Part shown: piece after piece, positions 35,501 to 45,000 of the stretch
How the letters are laid out: each line of letters begins with the position of its first letter
How positions within the stretch are numbered: the stretch's first letter is position 1
Notes under the pieces: model-generated
What the model was told of the DNA's origin: nothing
What the model saw: only the letters and a program-made list of their open reading frames with translations
Databases searched by the model: none
Source of the DNA: Heliopora coerulea
Lineage: Eukaryota; Cnidaria; Anthozoa; Scleralcyonacea; Helioporidae
Reading direction: 5' to 3'
DNA length: 64,000 nucleotides
Assembly: GCA_030142905.1 (NCBI GenBank)
Contig: JASJOG010000097.1
Location: 1,054,001 to 1,118,000 of the forward strand
Position numbers and translations under genes: made by a program

Positions 35501-38500
35501 GTGGTCAAACTACGTAGATAGAGAAGAAGCTACATAGACGTTAAACGCCTGCATCGTTTTCGCTAACCACGACTGTTTTTATCCACCGCACTTAGAGTTT
35601 CCAGCATTTGTAGTGGATGGACGGCATGCGTGTAAGCCGCTCAAACATCGAACTCAGTCACATTTCTCACTATTTTACCGTGTAAGATGATGCTGGCTAT
35701 ATCGTGTGCAAAGCGAAAAATTTACCAAAAACTTACAACATTGAAAGGGGGAGGGATGGGGGTCAAAAGTGCGTTCAGTATTGTCCTGGTATTTTTGGCC
35801 AGGATTGCAGAATTGCTTGGAAGCGTTCGTCAGAAAGAAAACGAACACCCTGAGTTTAGCACGAGTGGTTTACTTCACGACAAAGAATTTAAAGTACTTT
35901 CTTTGCTGGGGTCAAAGTTTCAGCTTCTGTAAAACTCCTTGTCCAGCAAAGGGAAGAATGTAGTAATGAAATGGTTAATCATTCCGTTCACCTCTATGGC
36001 ATAATTAATTGTCGTGAATGGCAGTTTCTCAATGATGTGTTCATGTGATTCGTAGAACTAATGATGTTTTTATAGTAATCTGTTCTGAATAATTGTTCCA
36101 GCAGGTACTTCATATTTTAAAAACTCATATTCTTCAAACTAAAATAAACTCCGATCACGATTCAATAGGTTTTAATAGGAATTCAACTACGTTAAATTGC
36201 ATGGATTACATCTGATTAGTAAAATAAAGCTGCAACTTATTTTGCAAAAATACTGTCAGAAGGGTTTCGACAGTTCTGTCACTGCTTGTAGCTTGTTTCA
36301 GATTTCGTGGTGCTACGAGACGTGGACGTTTACAGAATACAAAGTAGGTCGTGGTTGGTCAAAACACGATTATTTTAATACTGGGTTTGTGGAAATTTTG
36401 TGGACTTCCTCTCTTTTTTTTTTGTTTTTTTAACTTTTTACGAAAGATTTGAAATTTCAATTACAGACTCTGGGAGAGTCCAAAAAAGTTTTTTGAGGTG
36501 AGCCTTTAGCTCGACTGGTCTACGAAAATTTACCGAGGTAGATAACATCGAAACTGGAAATCCAGTTTTAGCGCTGATCGTCCTTTGAATACAAAAGTAA
36601 TAGTGAAGTAATAGTGAAGTAATGGTAAAGTTTTACTTTAGTACTCAAGTGCATTTTGGATTTACCCAGAATTTAAGGAGTGATGATGTAGGAAGAGATA
36701 AACCTAAGTCTCGAATACAATGACACTTTCAGTTCTTTATTAACTGTTTCATGGATTATTTTGTATCTGATGCACTAAGCTTGATTGGTAGAAACGGCAT
36801 GAAGGTAAGGCGCATACTTTCTTCGATGTCTGAACCAGCATTATTGAAACTGAGTGAACGAAATAATGAACACAGGAGCTCGAAATTCAGTTCAGCAACA
36901 AACTTTGCGTGATTCTCAGACATGCCAAGAGCTCTAAAATTAGCAGTCACTCCCTGAATTATTTCTTCCTTTTTCCTCTTTATATCCTCTTCGTTCGGTT
37001 TCATATCATTCAAATAGTCGCTCAATGGTTTTCCACTAATGAGATGCTTTTCATAAGCTTTCAACCATTCTTCTCCTTTGTTGAAGATGCGGAAGATCTG
37101 AATGTCTCTTGTCCAACACCAAGGATGGAAATAACAAATTCTTAGAAGTCCATCTTTCGGTTGCCACGTATGAGTAGTGTGACTTCCAGTCCAATTTGGC
37201 ATCGGCTCTGAGGACTCGCACACCACCAGGTCAGGCATTTTCTCCGGATAGCCTTCTGTAATACAAACACGAAGTCGGTAAACATGGCCGTTGTCGAACT
37301 TCACTTCGCGTTCGAAACATTGCTCCCCATGTATCTCAAGGATTGGAAATTTTTCGCCGTAGAAGTACCTTTCGAGGAAATCCTTCTCTTGTTCCAAACG
37401 AGACCGAACATATGACGTTACTGCCATCTGTCGTGTACCAAAGACCTTCCTGAAATAAAACTTGAGCGATATTAGAGCTCACAAGAATGACGTCTGGTTT
37501 TATTGACGTTCACAGCTGCATGCGAAGGGTTTTCCCCTGACCTAACAGGTGTTGTTCAATACTAATGACGTAATTGAGATATATAATATCCCCCAAATGA
37601 ATAATCACGAGAAAAACAAGAAGGAAATCGGGAAACAACAACACAGAATTGAGACATTTTTCGACTTGTTTTTCCCACGAAATAACGGATTTGTGTGAGT
37701 GCACGTATCATCTGAAAACAACTGCTTTTCAATTGTGCCCTCTCTTTTATTCTTTTTTCCGGACTGGCTTATGTTCAGGCGCCAAATAAAGCAATAAGTT
37801 CGATCATAGCGAAAGAGCGGGAGATTTTCAAGGGGATTGTCGTTTCCTCAGCACATTTGTATACGTCGTCTCCGGTTTTAAATCGGTCTCAAATGTTTAT
37901 GAAGATCTATGGAACATATTCGAGAGTGACTCGATCAAAACGGTTCGAAGAGAATAAGCTTTTGAAACTTATTTGTCAATGTTTTCGTATTGGATTTAAC
38001 GCTCCGACTCTTGTTCTATGTAGTTCATACAAAGTTGCGGGGAAAAGATTGTTTGATGCATAATTCTTGAGGAATCTCTTGAGATGAAGTAAATTAAAGA
38101 GGAGGTCAAAGTTTTAACATGCTCAGCTGATATACGACTTCGATGCAATTCCAAAGACACTTCTTTGTGTCAAATTCTTGGTAATATGAATAAATGCATA
38201 GAACACGCCCAAGCATGTTCCCATGGAGGAAAAGATATTTCGTATCATAATGAAGTTTGAAGTTTTAGGAGAAAAGAATTTCAAGCAGAGAAATGAAATA
38301 CAAGTACGATAGCGAACGACTGTATGGTTCTGGGTTGAGGGTATATTTTTTAAGGAACAATGATCGAGTGATTTCAAAATGAGTACTTGACGACACTCGA
38401 ACCTGCTCATCAAACCTTATTCTTTCATATGTTGACTAGTGACATATTGTTACTTCAGTAAACGTTGTGTTTACATGGTCATGAATCAAATGCTCAGCGT

Positions 38501-39333
38501 TGAAAAGCGTTGAAGGCTCAGCGAACGGCGAAGATGTGTCCATGAAGGACCTCCAAACTCCTACTCCCATCTTGAAATTGAACTCACTGTAGGATATTGT
38601 ACTATCGTTCATTTTCTCGTGGCTTTTGTTCATCGACTTAATAATTTATAAAATGCTTATGCCTATTCTGTCGGTAAACGAGAATATTGTTGGAAGGACA
38701 GTGCTTTCGAAATCGCGGCATTAGTTCTCCATCTGTATTCAAAAATCCAAATTAAACTCTCACGCCACATTAACATTTCTATACATCTCCTACTAACGCA
38801 CTCTTTAAACACACCGACAATACAAGCTGTGCTTGACAAGTGGTCCGTACATTACCTGTCGAAGCTCTTCAGAGGAAAATGGTGCGGAAAAGATCTGAGC
38901 GTGCTAGTTTTGGCCATGCGATAGTCGCAAATTAGTTGGCACGCCTGTAAAATTTTCCCTTTGACCAATGTTCTTTAAAACGATCCATAGATCCATAGAT
39001 CCATCTGCACCAAGGTGCAGTTCATAAATCTCGTCCTACTGAAATATCATTGAAAAGGGAGTATAACAGTGGGATTTAGCCATCGTGCCAACATTTTTGA
39101 GAATCATTGTAGTTATGGCCATGCGAAAGTCGCATCTCAAGTCCTGATGAATTTTTTTCTCTCATTTCTAAGAATTCTAGAATGAACAATGAACTGATGC
39201 ATGGTAACATTTACGAGAAGCCTTACTGTTGCAATTTTCATTTTCAGGTAATTTACCACCTCAACCTCAAGTCGTTGATGACTTTCCTGCAACGTATGGC
39301 TTCACGTCGCCTCCGCCACCGTATTCTGAATGA
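27282..39333 (+). CDS. BCL10: BCL10-like CARD adaptor
   Basis: CARD adaptor of the CARD-coiled-coil/BCL10/MALT1 module that feeds NF-kB in vertebrates. Exons: 27282..27326, 28728..29010, 29338..29490, 39248..39333; 567 nt, 188 residues (human 233), phases 0-1-1, stop TGA, AATAAA at about 39512. The CARD spans about residues 16-105 (LREKLVKDLQPEKLFAFLR, RVLDEDDCEDIN, FLDILAKKGQTGFDYFCEAF), aligning with human BCL10's LRVYLCEKIIAERHFDHLRA region. The strongest family signature is LPRPGEPGAPCLP, matching human LPRPGDPGAPPLP. The final exon, giving GNLPPQPQVVDDF...PPPPYSE, lies 9.8 kb downstream; it is assigned only by phase and an open frame, and an alternative is that translation reads through the exon-3 donor to a stop at about 29538. 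The last intron contains the nested E2-like genes on the other strand. Ortholog call is firm; the last exon less so. Confidence 0.87.
28050..28270. repeat. Two adjacent palindromic TTAACCCATTAAGGGGCA elements
   Basis: Copy 1 is about 28050-28158 and copy 2 about 28168-28270, same orientation, each opening with TTAAC-ATTAAGGGG and closing with GCCCC-TAATG-GTTAA. They lie in BCL10 intron 1. Confidence 0.7.
29495..29526 (+). repeat. (TA)n microsatellite
   Basis: Directly after the BCL10 exon-3 splice donor. Confidence 0.9.
32110..32988 (-). CDS. Atypical E2/UBC-like protein, copy 1
   Basis: 292 residues in one exon; I infer a UBC (ubiquitin-conjugating enzyme) fold. Reasons: an N-terminal helix (SRLEQEKDFLERYFYG), beta strands (VKFDNGHVYRLRVCITEGYP) ending in YPEKMPDL, which resembles the YP-x-x-P turn of E2s, then W-Q-P-K-D-G-L-L-R-I-C98-Y-Y-H-P and the helix GEEWLNAYEEYLVSGKPL. 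The Cys followed by HP and E-W-L-x-x-Y-E-x-x-L-x-x-G resembles bacterial E2 families (such as those in CBASS and Bil operons) rather than canonical eukaryotic E2s. Residues 137-193 are three 19-residue charged helical repeats (HYLEEMRPTEEELINYVMT type). A Lys/Arg-rich tail from about 268 could be a nuclear signal. The ATG follows a likely 3' splice site (CACGGCAG), so a 5' UTR intron is likely. Activity is unproven. Confidence 0.7.
   Translation of the reverse strand: MAETSYVWSRLEQEKDFLERYFYGEKFPILEIHGEQCFEREVKFDNGHVYRLRVCITEGYPEKMPDLVVCESLEPMPNWSAGHETHTWQPKDGLLRICYYHPLCWKNDIEIFRIFNKGEEWLNAYEEYLVSGKPLIHYLEEMRPTEEELINYVMTHYLEEMRQSEEKLINYLMNHYLEERRATEEDIERRKEEGNQGVLAILRDCRLWGFLKFAAEWLFELLLRWRPGSSRSNAASDIIRFERLEGSNMRVIMPGHTFVVSPQITATKKMKGQGKKQQRTKKKRKKNRARKG
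33060..33410 (-). promoter_or_regulatory. Upstream region of E2-like copy 1 (near-identical to 37500-37855)
   Basis: About 350 bases almost unchanged between the two gene copies, and present in a third, more diverged form at 33690-34050. Contains TATTATATATC (read on minus), GTTAGGTCAGGGGAAAACCC and TTTCGTGGGAAAAACAAG, the latter kept in all three forms. It probably holds the promoter and 5' UTR exon. The short 64-codon frame here is identical in both copies but is more likely UTR/promoter sequence than a gene. Confidence 0.45.
33411..33657 (-). pseudogene. Truncated N-terminal fragments of E2-like gene
   Basis: Two successive partial copies of the E2-like N terminus lie in one frame: MAEKLEVWTRLEEES (start about 33615) and IAESSEVRSRLEEEKNYIER...GEKFPIL (about 33505-33420), each preceded by a copy of the GTTC/CTTGG-type 5' UTR acceptor region. 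The second has ATA where the intact genes have ATG. Neither has the central domain. They mark an unequal-crossover junction between units 1 and 2. Confidence 0.7.
33690..34055 (-). repeat. Third, diverged copy of the E2-like 5' flank
   Basis: Shares TTTTCCCACGAAATAACGGA, GCACCAAATAAAGCAATAAG and TTCAAGGGGATTGTCGTTTC with 33060-33410 and 37500-37855, in the same order. Confidence 0.7.
35362..35490. mobile_element. Short foldback MITE, same family as 19982-20325
   Basis: Near-perfect palindrome of about 60-bp arms (ATAAAATAAAACATATTCCG ... CTCAAGATATGAGTCAATA). Ends match the longer NELFE-intron element, so this looks like an internally deleted relative. It is absent from the matching position of duplication unit 1. 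Confidence 0.8.
36756..37427 (-). CDS. Atypical E2/UBC-like protein, copy 2
   Basis: 223 residues, single coding exon. Over the first ~78 residues it differs from copy 1 at only a few positions (for example E3V and W8R); after that divergence rises. It keeps the candidate catalytic segment GLLRICYFHP and the GEEWLKAYEKHLISGKPL helix. It has only one unit of the charged helical segment (SDYLNDMKPNEEDIKRKKEE) that is tripled in copy 1, and no basic tail. The C-terminal part (GMSENHAKFVAELNFELL) is reminiscent of a small three-helix domain such as UBA, but I would not assign it. It ends SASDTK; the same bases exist in copy 1 just past its stop in another frame. Nested antisense in BCL10 intron 3. 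Confidence 0.7.
   Translation of the reverse strand: MAVTSYVRSRLEQEKDFLERYFYGEKFPILEIHGEQCFEREVKFDNGHVYRLRVCITEGYPEKMPDLVVCESSEPMPNWTGSHTTHTWQPKDGLLRICYFHPWCWTRDIQIFRIFNKGEEWLKAYEKHLISGKPLSDYLNDMKPNEEDIKRKKEEIIQGVTANFRALGMSENHAKFVAELNFELLCSLFRSLSFNNAGSDIEESMRLTFMPFLPIKLSASDTK
37500..37855 (-). promoter_or_regulatory. Upstream region of E2-like copy 2
   Basis: Nearly base-for-base the same as 33060-33410; the match stops at about 37850, giving the upstream edge of the duplication. Confidence 0.45.
37856..39247. other. Rest of BCL10 intron 3
   Basis: No further coding exon recognised. Contains GATCCATA tandem triplets at about 38983-39003 (ATCCATAG repeats) and a pyrimidine-rich acceptor at its end. 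Confidence 0.4.
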
Positions 39334-40755
39334 CAAAATTGGTGGCTGGAATCACCATATTTGTATAAACACCAGAGATTTTATATTTTTGTCAATAATA
39401 CTACAACTGATACGGAATCGGAGGCATACGTATAGGATTTCATCAAAATGAAGAGTATGATATTACAATCCCTTATGTAAAGCGGTACCACCCAAGAATG
39501 CATCCCCTGGTAATAAACTTGATCCTTGGTTGTCACGTCTTATATTCACTGGTTAAAATTACATCATTTTATGATTCCACTGATGTAAGTATAAAACATG
39601 AGAATATGCGGCGTGGAAGGATTTCTTGTCAGAACACCGGAAGAGGAAGGAAACAAAGCTCACGTTAAATGCACAAAGTGAAAATGCACCAGTGAGAATG
39701 TGTTGAAAAAAGGATGTAACGCGAGAATGTCTCGGACAGAATGACAGGAGGAGAGCGCGTTCTGAAGAACCGCGCCACGTAAAAATGTACTGAGCAACAG
39801 TCAATGAGCCACATGATAAGGAACTGGGTACAAGGATCCTGTACAAAAATGCAGTTCTTTGATGAATGTCCTGAAGATTACCTTCCATGCAAATACATTA
39901 GGTTAGATGCGAATGTAGTGGACTGACCGATGTTTTATTTCAATGAACAAAATGGAAGAATGACACAGAATATGCACGCACGGATGATACGCCCCAGTAT
40001 AACCAATTTATATAAAGTGCTTTGGTTTGAAATTAAATGTAAAGGAGCTTTCAATGTAGCCACGCTTCCGCTTTATTTTAATTTCAATGAATGTGCAAGA
40101 AAAACTGTTTCTGAAGACAATCAAAACAGACGATCGAGGAAAATAGCGAATTGATATAAACAAGATCGGTAAAGTGTAACGTTTTGCTGCAACGTTTAAA
40201 GCAATTCTCCGATGAAAAGCCGCTGACTATTTTTAAGATTATCATCACGGCAATTACAAATCGTGCGAAGTTACATTCCAGAATTCGTTTGAATAAACGT
40301 TGTACCATGTGTGGTAGCTATTAGATATTAAAATGGCCGAGTTTGGAATGAATGAGCCAAGAGCTTTTTTGACGTCGTAATCGCGATAAGCTTGGCTTTG
40401 ATTTGTTGTTCCTGAGGTTATGACATAAGGGGTCTTGACTGCGCGTGTCCAACATAAACTGGACGCCCGCAGTAATTTAGTCAAATTGATAATTGTGTCG
40501 TTGCTGCGAGGTACATTCGGGTGTCTTATCGTAGGTACGTACTTCACATGTTGTGTTGTGCCTCCTTAACAAACAAGGAGCAATTGGTCGCCGAAACGTA
40601 CGTTTTAAATAAACTTGTTTTGAAGCTCATAATTTGCTTAAGTTTATGTCGAATGGGCTTTTGTTTTAAAGAATGTTTTAAAAAAGTGGTTTTTCATAAG
40701 TTATTTTTGTTGTCACACAAATTTTCTGTATAACATTTACTTCTGTTGGCCTTCA
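39334..40755. other. Intergenic, no gene recognised
   Basis: BCL10 3' UTR with polyadenylation signal near 39512, then non-coding DNA. Near 40570-40620 the words GTCGCCGAAACGTACG and TTAAATAAACTTGTTTTGAAG resemble a Penelope-like/LINE tail, but no coding remnant supports it. Confidence 0.4.
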
Positions 40756-40764
40756 ACTTACCTT

Positions 40765-40795
<31 letters not shown>

Positions 40796-40817
40796 TAGTA
40801 AGATGAAATTTACTTAC

Positions 40818-40865
<48 letters not shown>

Positions 40866-40927
40866 GTATATATATATGTATATATATATATATACATACA
40901 TATATAGATGTATATATATATATGTAC

Positions 40928-40966
<39 letters not shown>

Positions 40967-41035
40967 TGCATATACATATGTGTATATATGTATATGTGTG
41001 TATATATATATACATATACATATATATATTATAAT
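40765..41035. repeat. (TA)n / (TATG)n microsatellite block
   Basis: About 270 bases made almost wholly of TA dinucleotides with TATG, CATA and CACA variants. Long frames of alternating Tyr and Ile here are artefacts. Confidence 0.95.
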
Positions 41036-41116
41036 TTATAGGTGTAGAGAAAGAAAGAATACGGAAGACTGTGAGGGTAGTAATTACCAAAAATATAAAC
41101 ATATAATAATTTGCTT

Positions 41117-41749
41117 ATGATAACAACTAAAGCGTTCTCTGACCGAAATATTTTATTGATACGAGCTTTCGATTGCCAGTCTGCAATCTTCGACAGGTAA
41201 ATTAACAATGATGAAGTTTGAAGATGGGCCCTATTATGTAGGAGGTAAAAACAGAGTTGATGAAATGTGGGCGTGTATGAATAATGAGGTGGTGTTAAGT
41301 GATAAGAATTTTAATGTTATGGTTAGCGGCATCACTTGTGAAGTAAGATGGTATATTGTTCTGGCAGTCTTCTGGAATTGTTGTCGGCATTGGTTGTTTT
41401 TGCCATGTGCCATGATTCCAAAGTTTTTCTTTGTCGATAGTTTCTTTTGGAATCATGGCACACGGCAAAAACAACCAATGCCGACGACAATTCAAGAAGA
41501 CTGCCAGAATAATATACCATCTTACTTAACAAGTGATGCCGCTAACCATAACATTAAAATTCTTATCATTTAACACCACCTCATTATTCATACACGCCCA
41601 CATTTCATCATATTTATTCTTACCTCCTACATAATAGGGCCCATCTTCAAACTTCATTGTTAATTTACCTGTCAAAGATTGCGGACTGGCAATCGAAAGC
41701 TCGTATCAATAAAATATTTCGGTCAGAGAACGCTTTAGTTGTTATCATG
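41117..41749. mobile_element. Large foldback element, ~305-bp arms (Penelope-like remnant?)
   Basis: ATGATAACAACTAAAGCGTT at the left and AACGCTTTAGTTGTTATCAT at the right open two arms complementary over about 305 bases with few differences, meeting near 41423-41445. The ends (GCTTTCGATTGCCAGTCTGC; CGAAATATTTTATTGATACG) resemble Penelope-like element termini. The transcribed form would fold into one long hairpin. ORFs on both strands are reflections of the same arm. Confidence 0.8.
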
Positions 41750-42051
41750 AATAATCCTGACCGCACATCTTCATTTTTTTTTAATAATTTAATTATTGAC
41801 AGTTATTTTTCTTTTTTCCCCTTCTATTTCTTTATTATAATTATCTATCTGTTCTTGGAAAATGTCTGCTTTCATATTCACGTGAGCAATCTTCGCGACA
41901 TTTTGTCTAGCGACCTTCCCTTGTTCTCAGGGTATTCAAACTGATCGTCTCGGTTATATCATTACGTTGTTTCTTTACTTGTTGAATCCTTCCTGAAGGT
42001 CTTCAGACCGATTACTTCTCTTCCAGAAACTGGGACTAGGTTCATTCGACT

Positions 42052-45000
42052 TTAATTCACATCATTTTCAACATATTTTCCTAAATTCTCGGTTGAAGTG
42101 GAATTCTTAGAACTTTCAGCAAATAGAGAACTCTCCTTGGCTGAGATCCCACCATCCCTACTGTTGCTTTCCTTCACGTTATCTTCACCTGCTTTATCAG
42201 AAGTCAGATCCAGGAAGCTGTCGCCGCTTAAGAGTAACAGGTCCGATTCAATATGAATTGGTTGCAGCAAGTCCGATTCGACATTATAAGGTTCCAGTTT
42301 AAAATCACTTGACTCCTTCGAGACCAGAATTTTGTTTAAGGTTTCATACTGAATTTGTTCAAAACTTTCCTGAAAAGTGACGTCTCGAGTTGAGTCCAGA
42401 TCTCTACTGTTGGTTGTTAAATCCCTAACGGATGACTCGCCATTTAGGCTTCTTTGTGACGCTTGAGCCTCAAGATTATGAGAACTGTTTGAGATCCTGC
42501 TAGTATTGTCCTGAGACTTCTCTTCATCAAACTTTACAGGATGTTGCAGATTCAAACTGGCTTCAGTATCGTCATCTTTCAAACACTCGGCAGCCGTTTC
42601 GTCTGAAGCATTAGCTGAGGGTTTTTCTTTGTGTTGCAAACTTTGTGAATGAAGCAGTTCACTTCCTTTGCTATTTTCTGATTCGTTCAACGAAGGTGCG
42701 GAGCTTTCCTTGTCTTTGAACGGGACCGAATCCGTCGTCTCAATCTGCTCAGTTTTCTCCTTTGATTTTGATAAATGCGAAACACCTAAATCAAGCAAAC
42801 TTGCATTGTCACCAACTTCCTTACACAGATCCTCGCCATATTCTGCAGAATTCTCTCCAACTTCATGTTGACTGATGACCTCACGCGCAATGATGTACTC
42901 GACCTCGTCCAAAACCTCTTCATCCTCATATTTGTGTTCGGGCTCAGTCCCTTCGGTCGTGGAACCATAAAATTCTGAGCCCTTGCTAGGGATGGTGGAC
43001 GTTTGAGAGGTTTGCGTACAATCCGGCATCGTGACCTCACTATCTGGAACAGGTGAAACTGCGGGCACTCTAGGCATCCTAATGCTGGCAGACTGGTCTA
43101 CTTGAAATTCATGTGACTTAGAGGCTCTGCTAGTCGGTCGAGTGACATAGGAGACTGGAACGACTGTAAGAGACGCCGGCATTGTTGGTAAAACAGTTTG
43201 ACTGTACGGCCCCGACGTGCGCTTACAAAGAAAAGACCGGGGTGGCTTCCCTGATACCCGTTTCCATGACGATTCAGCGTACGAATAGACTGTCAACCCT
43301 AAAGAACTGTGAAAAGTAGGCACCTTGCCTTTCGTGTGAACTTTTTCATGGCTAAGTAGATCTAAATTGCTCCTTGTGATCACGTGACCATCATGTAAGA
43401 CCTCACCACGGAGTTCCGCCCATATATCCGGGGGTATGTTTGTCCGACTGCTAGGACTTACTGTGCGGGCAGAGAAGGTCGCTGAATTGTTGTCGTTTAC
43501 TTGATGTATGATTTCGTCTAAGTCTTTCGTATCAGGTTGCCCAGTTTGACGATCTGTGGGCTTGTTTTGTTTGCCAGTGGACGTTCGAGAGAATTCTTGG
43601 CGAAGTTCTTGGAAAGTATCCCGATTAGTTTCCCCTGCTTCCAGAATCACGTGGTCATTCAGAGTCCAAGATCTTTGCCCACCAAGTGCATGACCAACGG
43701 TGTTCTCTGTCGTGCTGCCACGCTCCTCGCGCTGTGTGGTGGGGCGGCCATGTTCTTGGAGTATCGTCTTCGACAAGGATCGTTTCGTATTCGACCGTAT
43801 TAGGTCGTACCATTGTCGGCGTGAGCTGTCTTGGGTACGAGGAGTAATCGGAGTGGGTGCTGGAGCTTGAAGTACTCTGGGTGAGAACCTAACAGAAATA
43901 AAGGTTTAGTTTAGTTTAAAAATAATTCAGGTTTTTTAACCTAAATATATAAAAAACACATGGAAAAAAATAGGTACCACAACGATATTTTGTGTAAGAT
44001 TATGAGCTGTCAGGAACTACGTCAATTTCATTTCAGAGACCAAACTAGCGAGAGGTTCCAGTTCCGGCCGGAACCAAGTACCGGTACTTCTATCTACCAC
44101 AACTTTAAATAAGATAGGATATATCGTGTCTCATTACCTGTACGCTGATGTAAGATGGTTCCTTTCCTTCATATTGTCTGTCAAACTAGTTATCTCTTTT
44201 TCTTCCTTCGACGTCGTCCTTTGGTCTGGAACGGCACTTGAGCATGATCTTCGCTTGCCACGGCTTGCCGACGCTGACCTGGGTAGATAAATCACGGGCT
44301 CCATCATTACACCCAGTTCCACGCCATGCGGAATGGAATTGCTACAATGACCACGACGCTCCGCTGGAACTAATCCCCAGGGTACTCCCACCAAGGGTAT
44401 GGATAGAACCTTGCGAGATACGAAATCCGAGAACTGTTTCTGACATGGTCCTGCAGTCGGTAGTCTATCACGCCCGTCTTGTTTAGCCAGATTATTTGCA
44501 TCCGCATAATTCTTCTTATCCTACGACAGAATTTTGACAAATGAACAAGGAAAAATCACTGCGTGTGTGACATTTTGTCAAACCTTAGGGACCGGTCATT
44601 ATGTATGGTTGGGGTTGGGGCCGAAGAGAAACTACTTTGACAACCAAAAACTTTTCACCCAATAATTTGAATTTAATAAGTTTGCCACGATAAAAATAGA
44701 AACATATTAAAAAACAATAATATAAAGAAAAATAACTTAAATAAAAATAGAAATAACATGGCAAGGAAAAAAACAGGACTTACGTCCCGCTTGACATTTT
44801 TCCCCTATCATAAAAAGTACAATAGGATATACGAGTCTATATATAATTATAATTACATAATGGAATGGAATAGAATATTACAATGCGTAATTAAATAAAT
44901 TATATGAACAAGTTAAAATTATGGGGGCTTATAGTTAAGCACTTTAGATCTATAATGCTCAATGATGGCTTTTCTAAATGAACATAAAGAATTCAATTTT

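Larger units (their letters stand above)
34600..37855. repeat. Segmental duplication, unit 2
   Basis: Second copy of the unit described at 29880-33410. Differs by the insertion of a foldback MITE (35362-35490) and several indels in the 3' flank. Confidence 0.85.

Noticed and set aside
40758..41120. Tyr/Ile-rich frames of 70-114 codons
   Set aside because: Translation of a TA-rich microsatellite.
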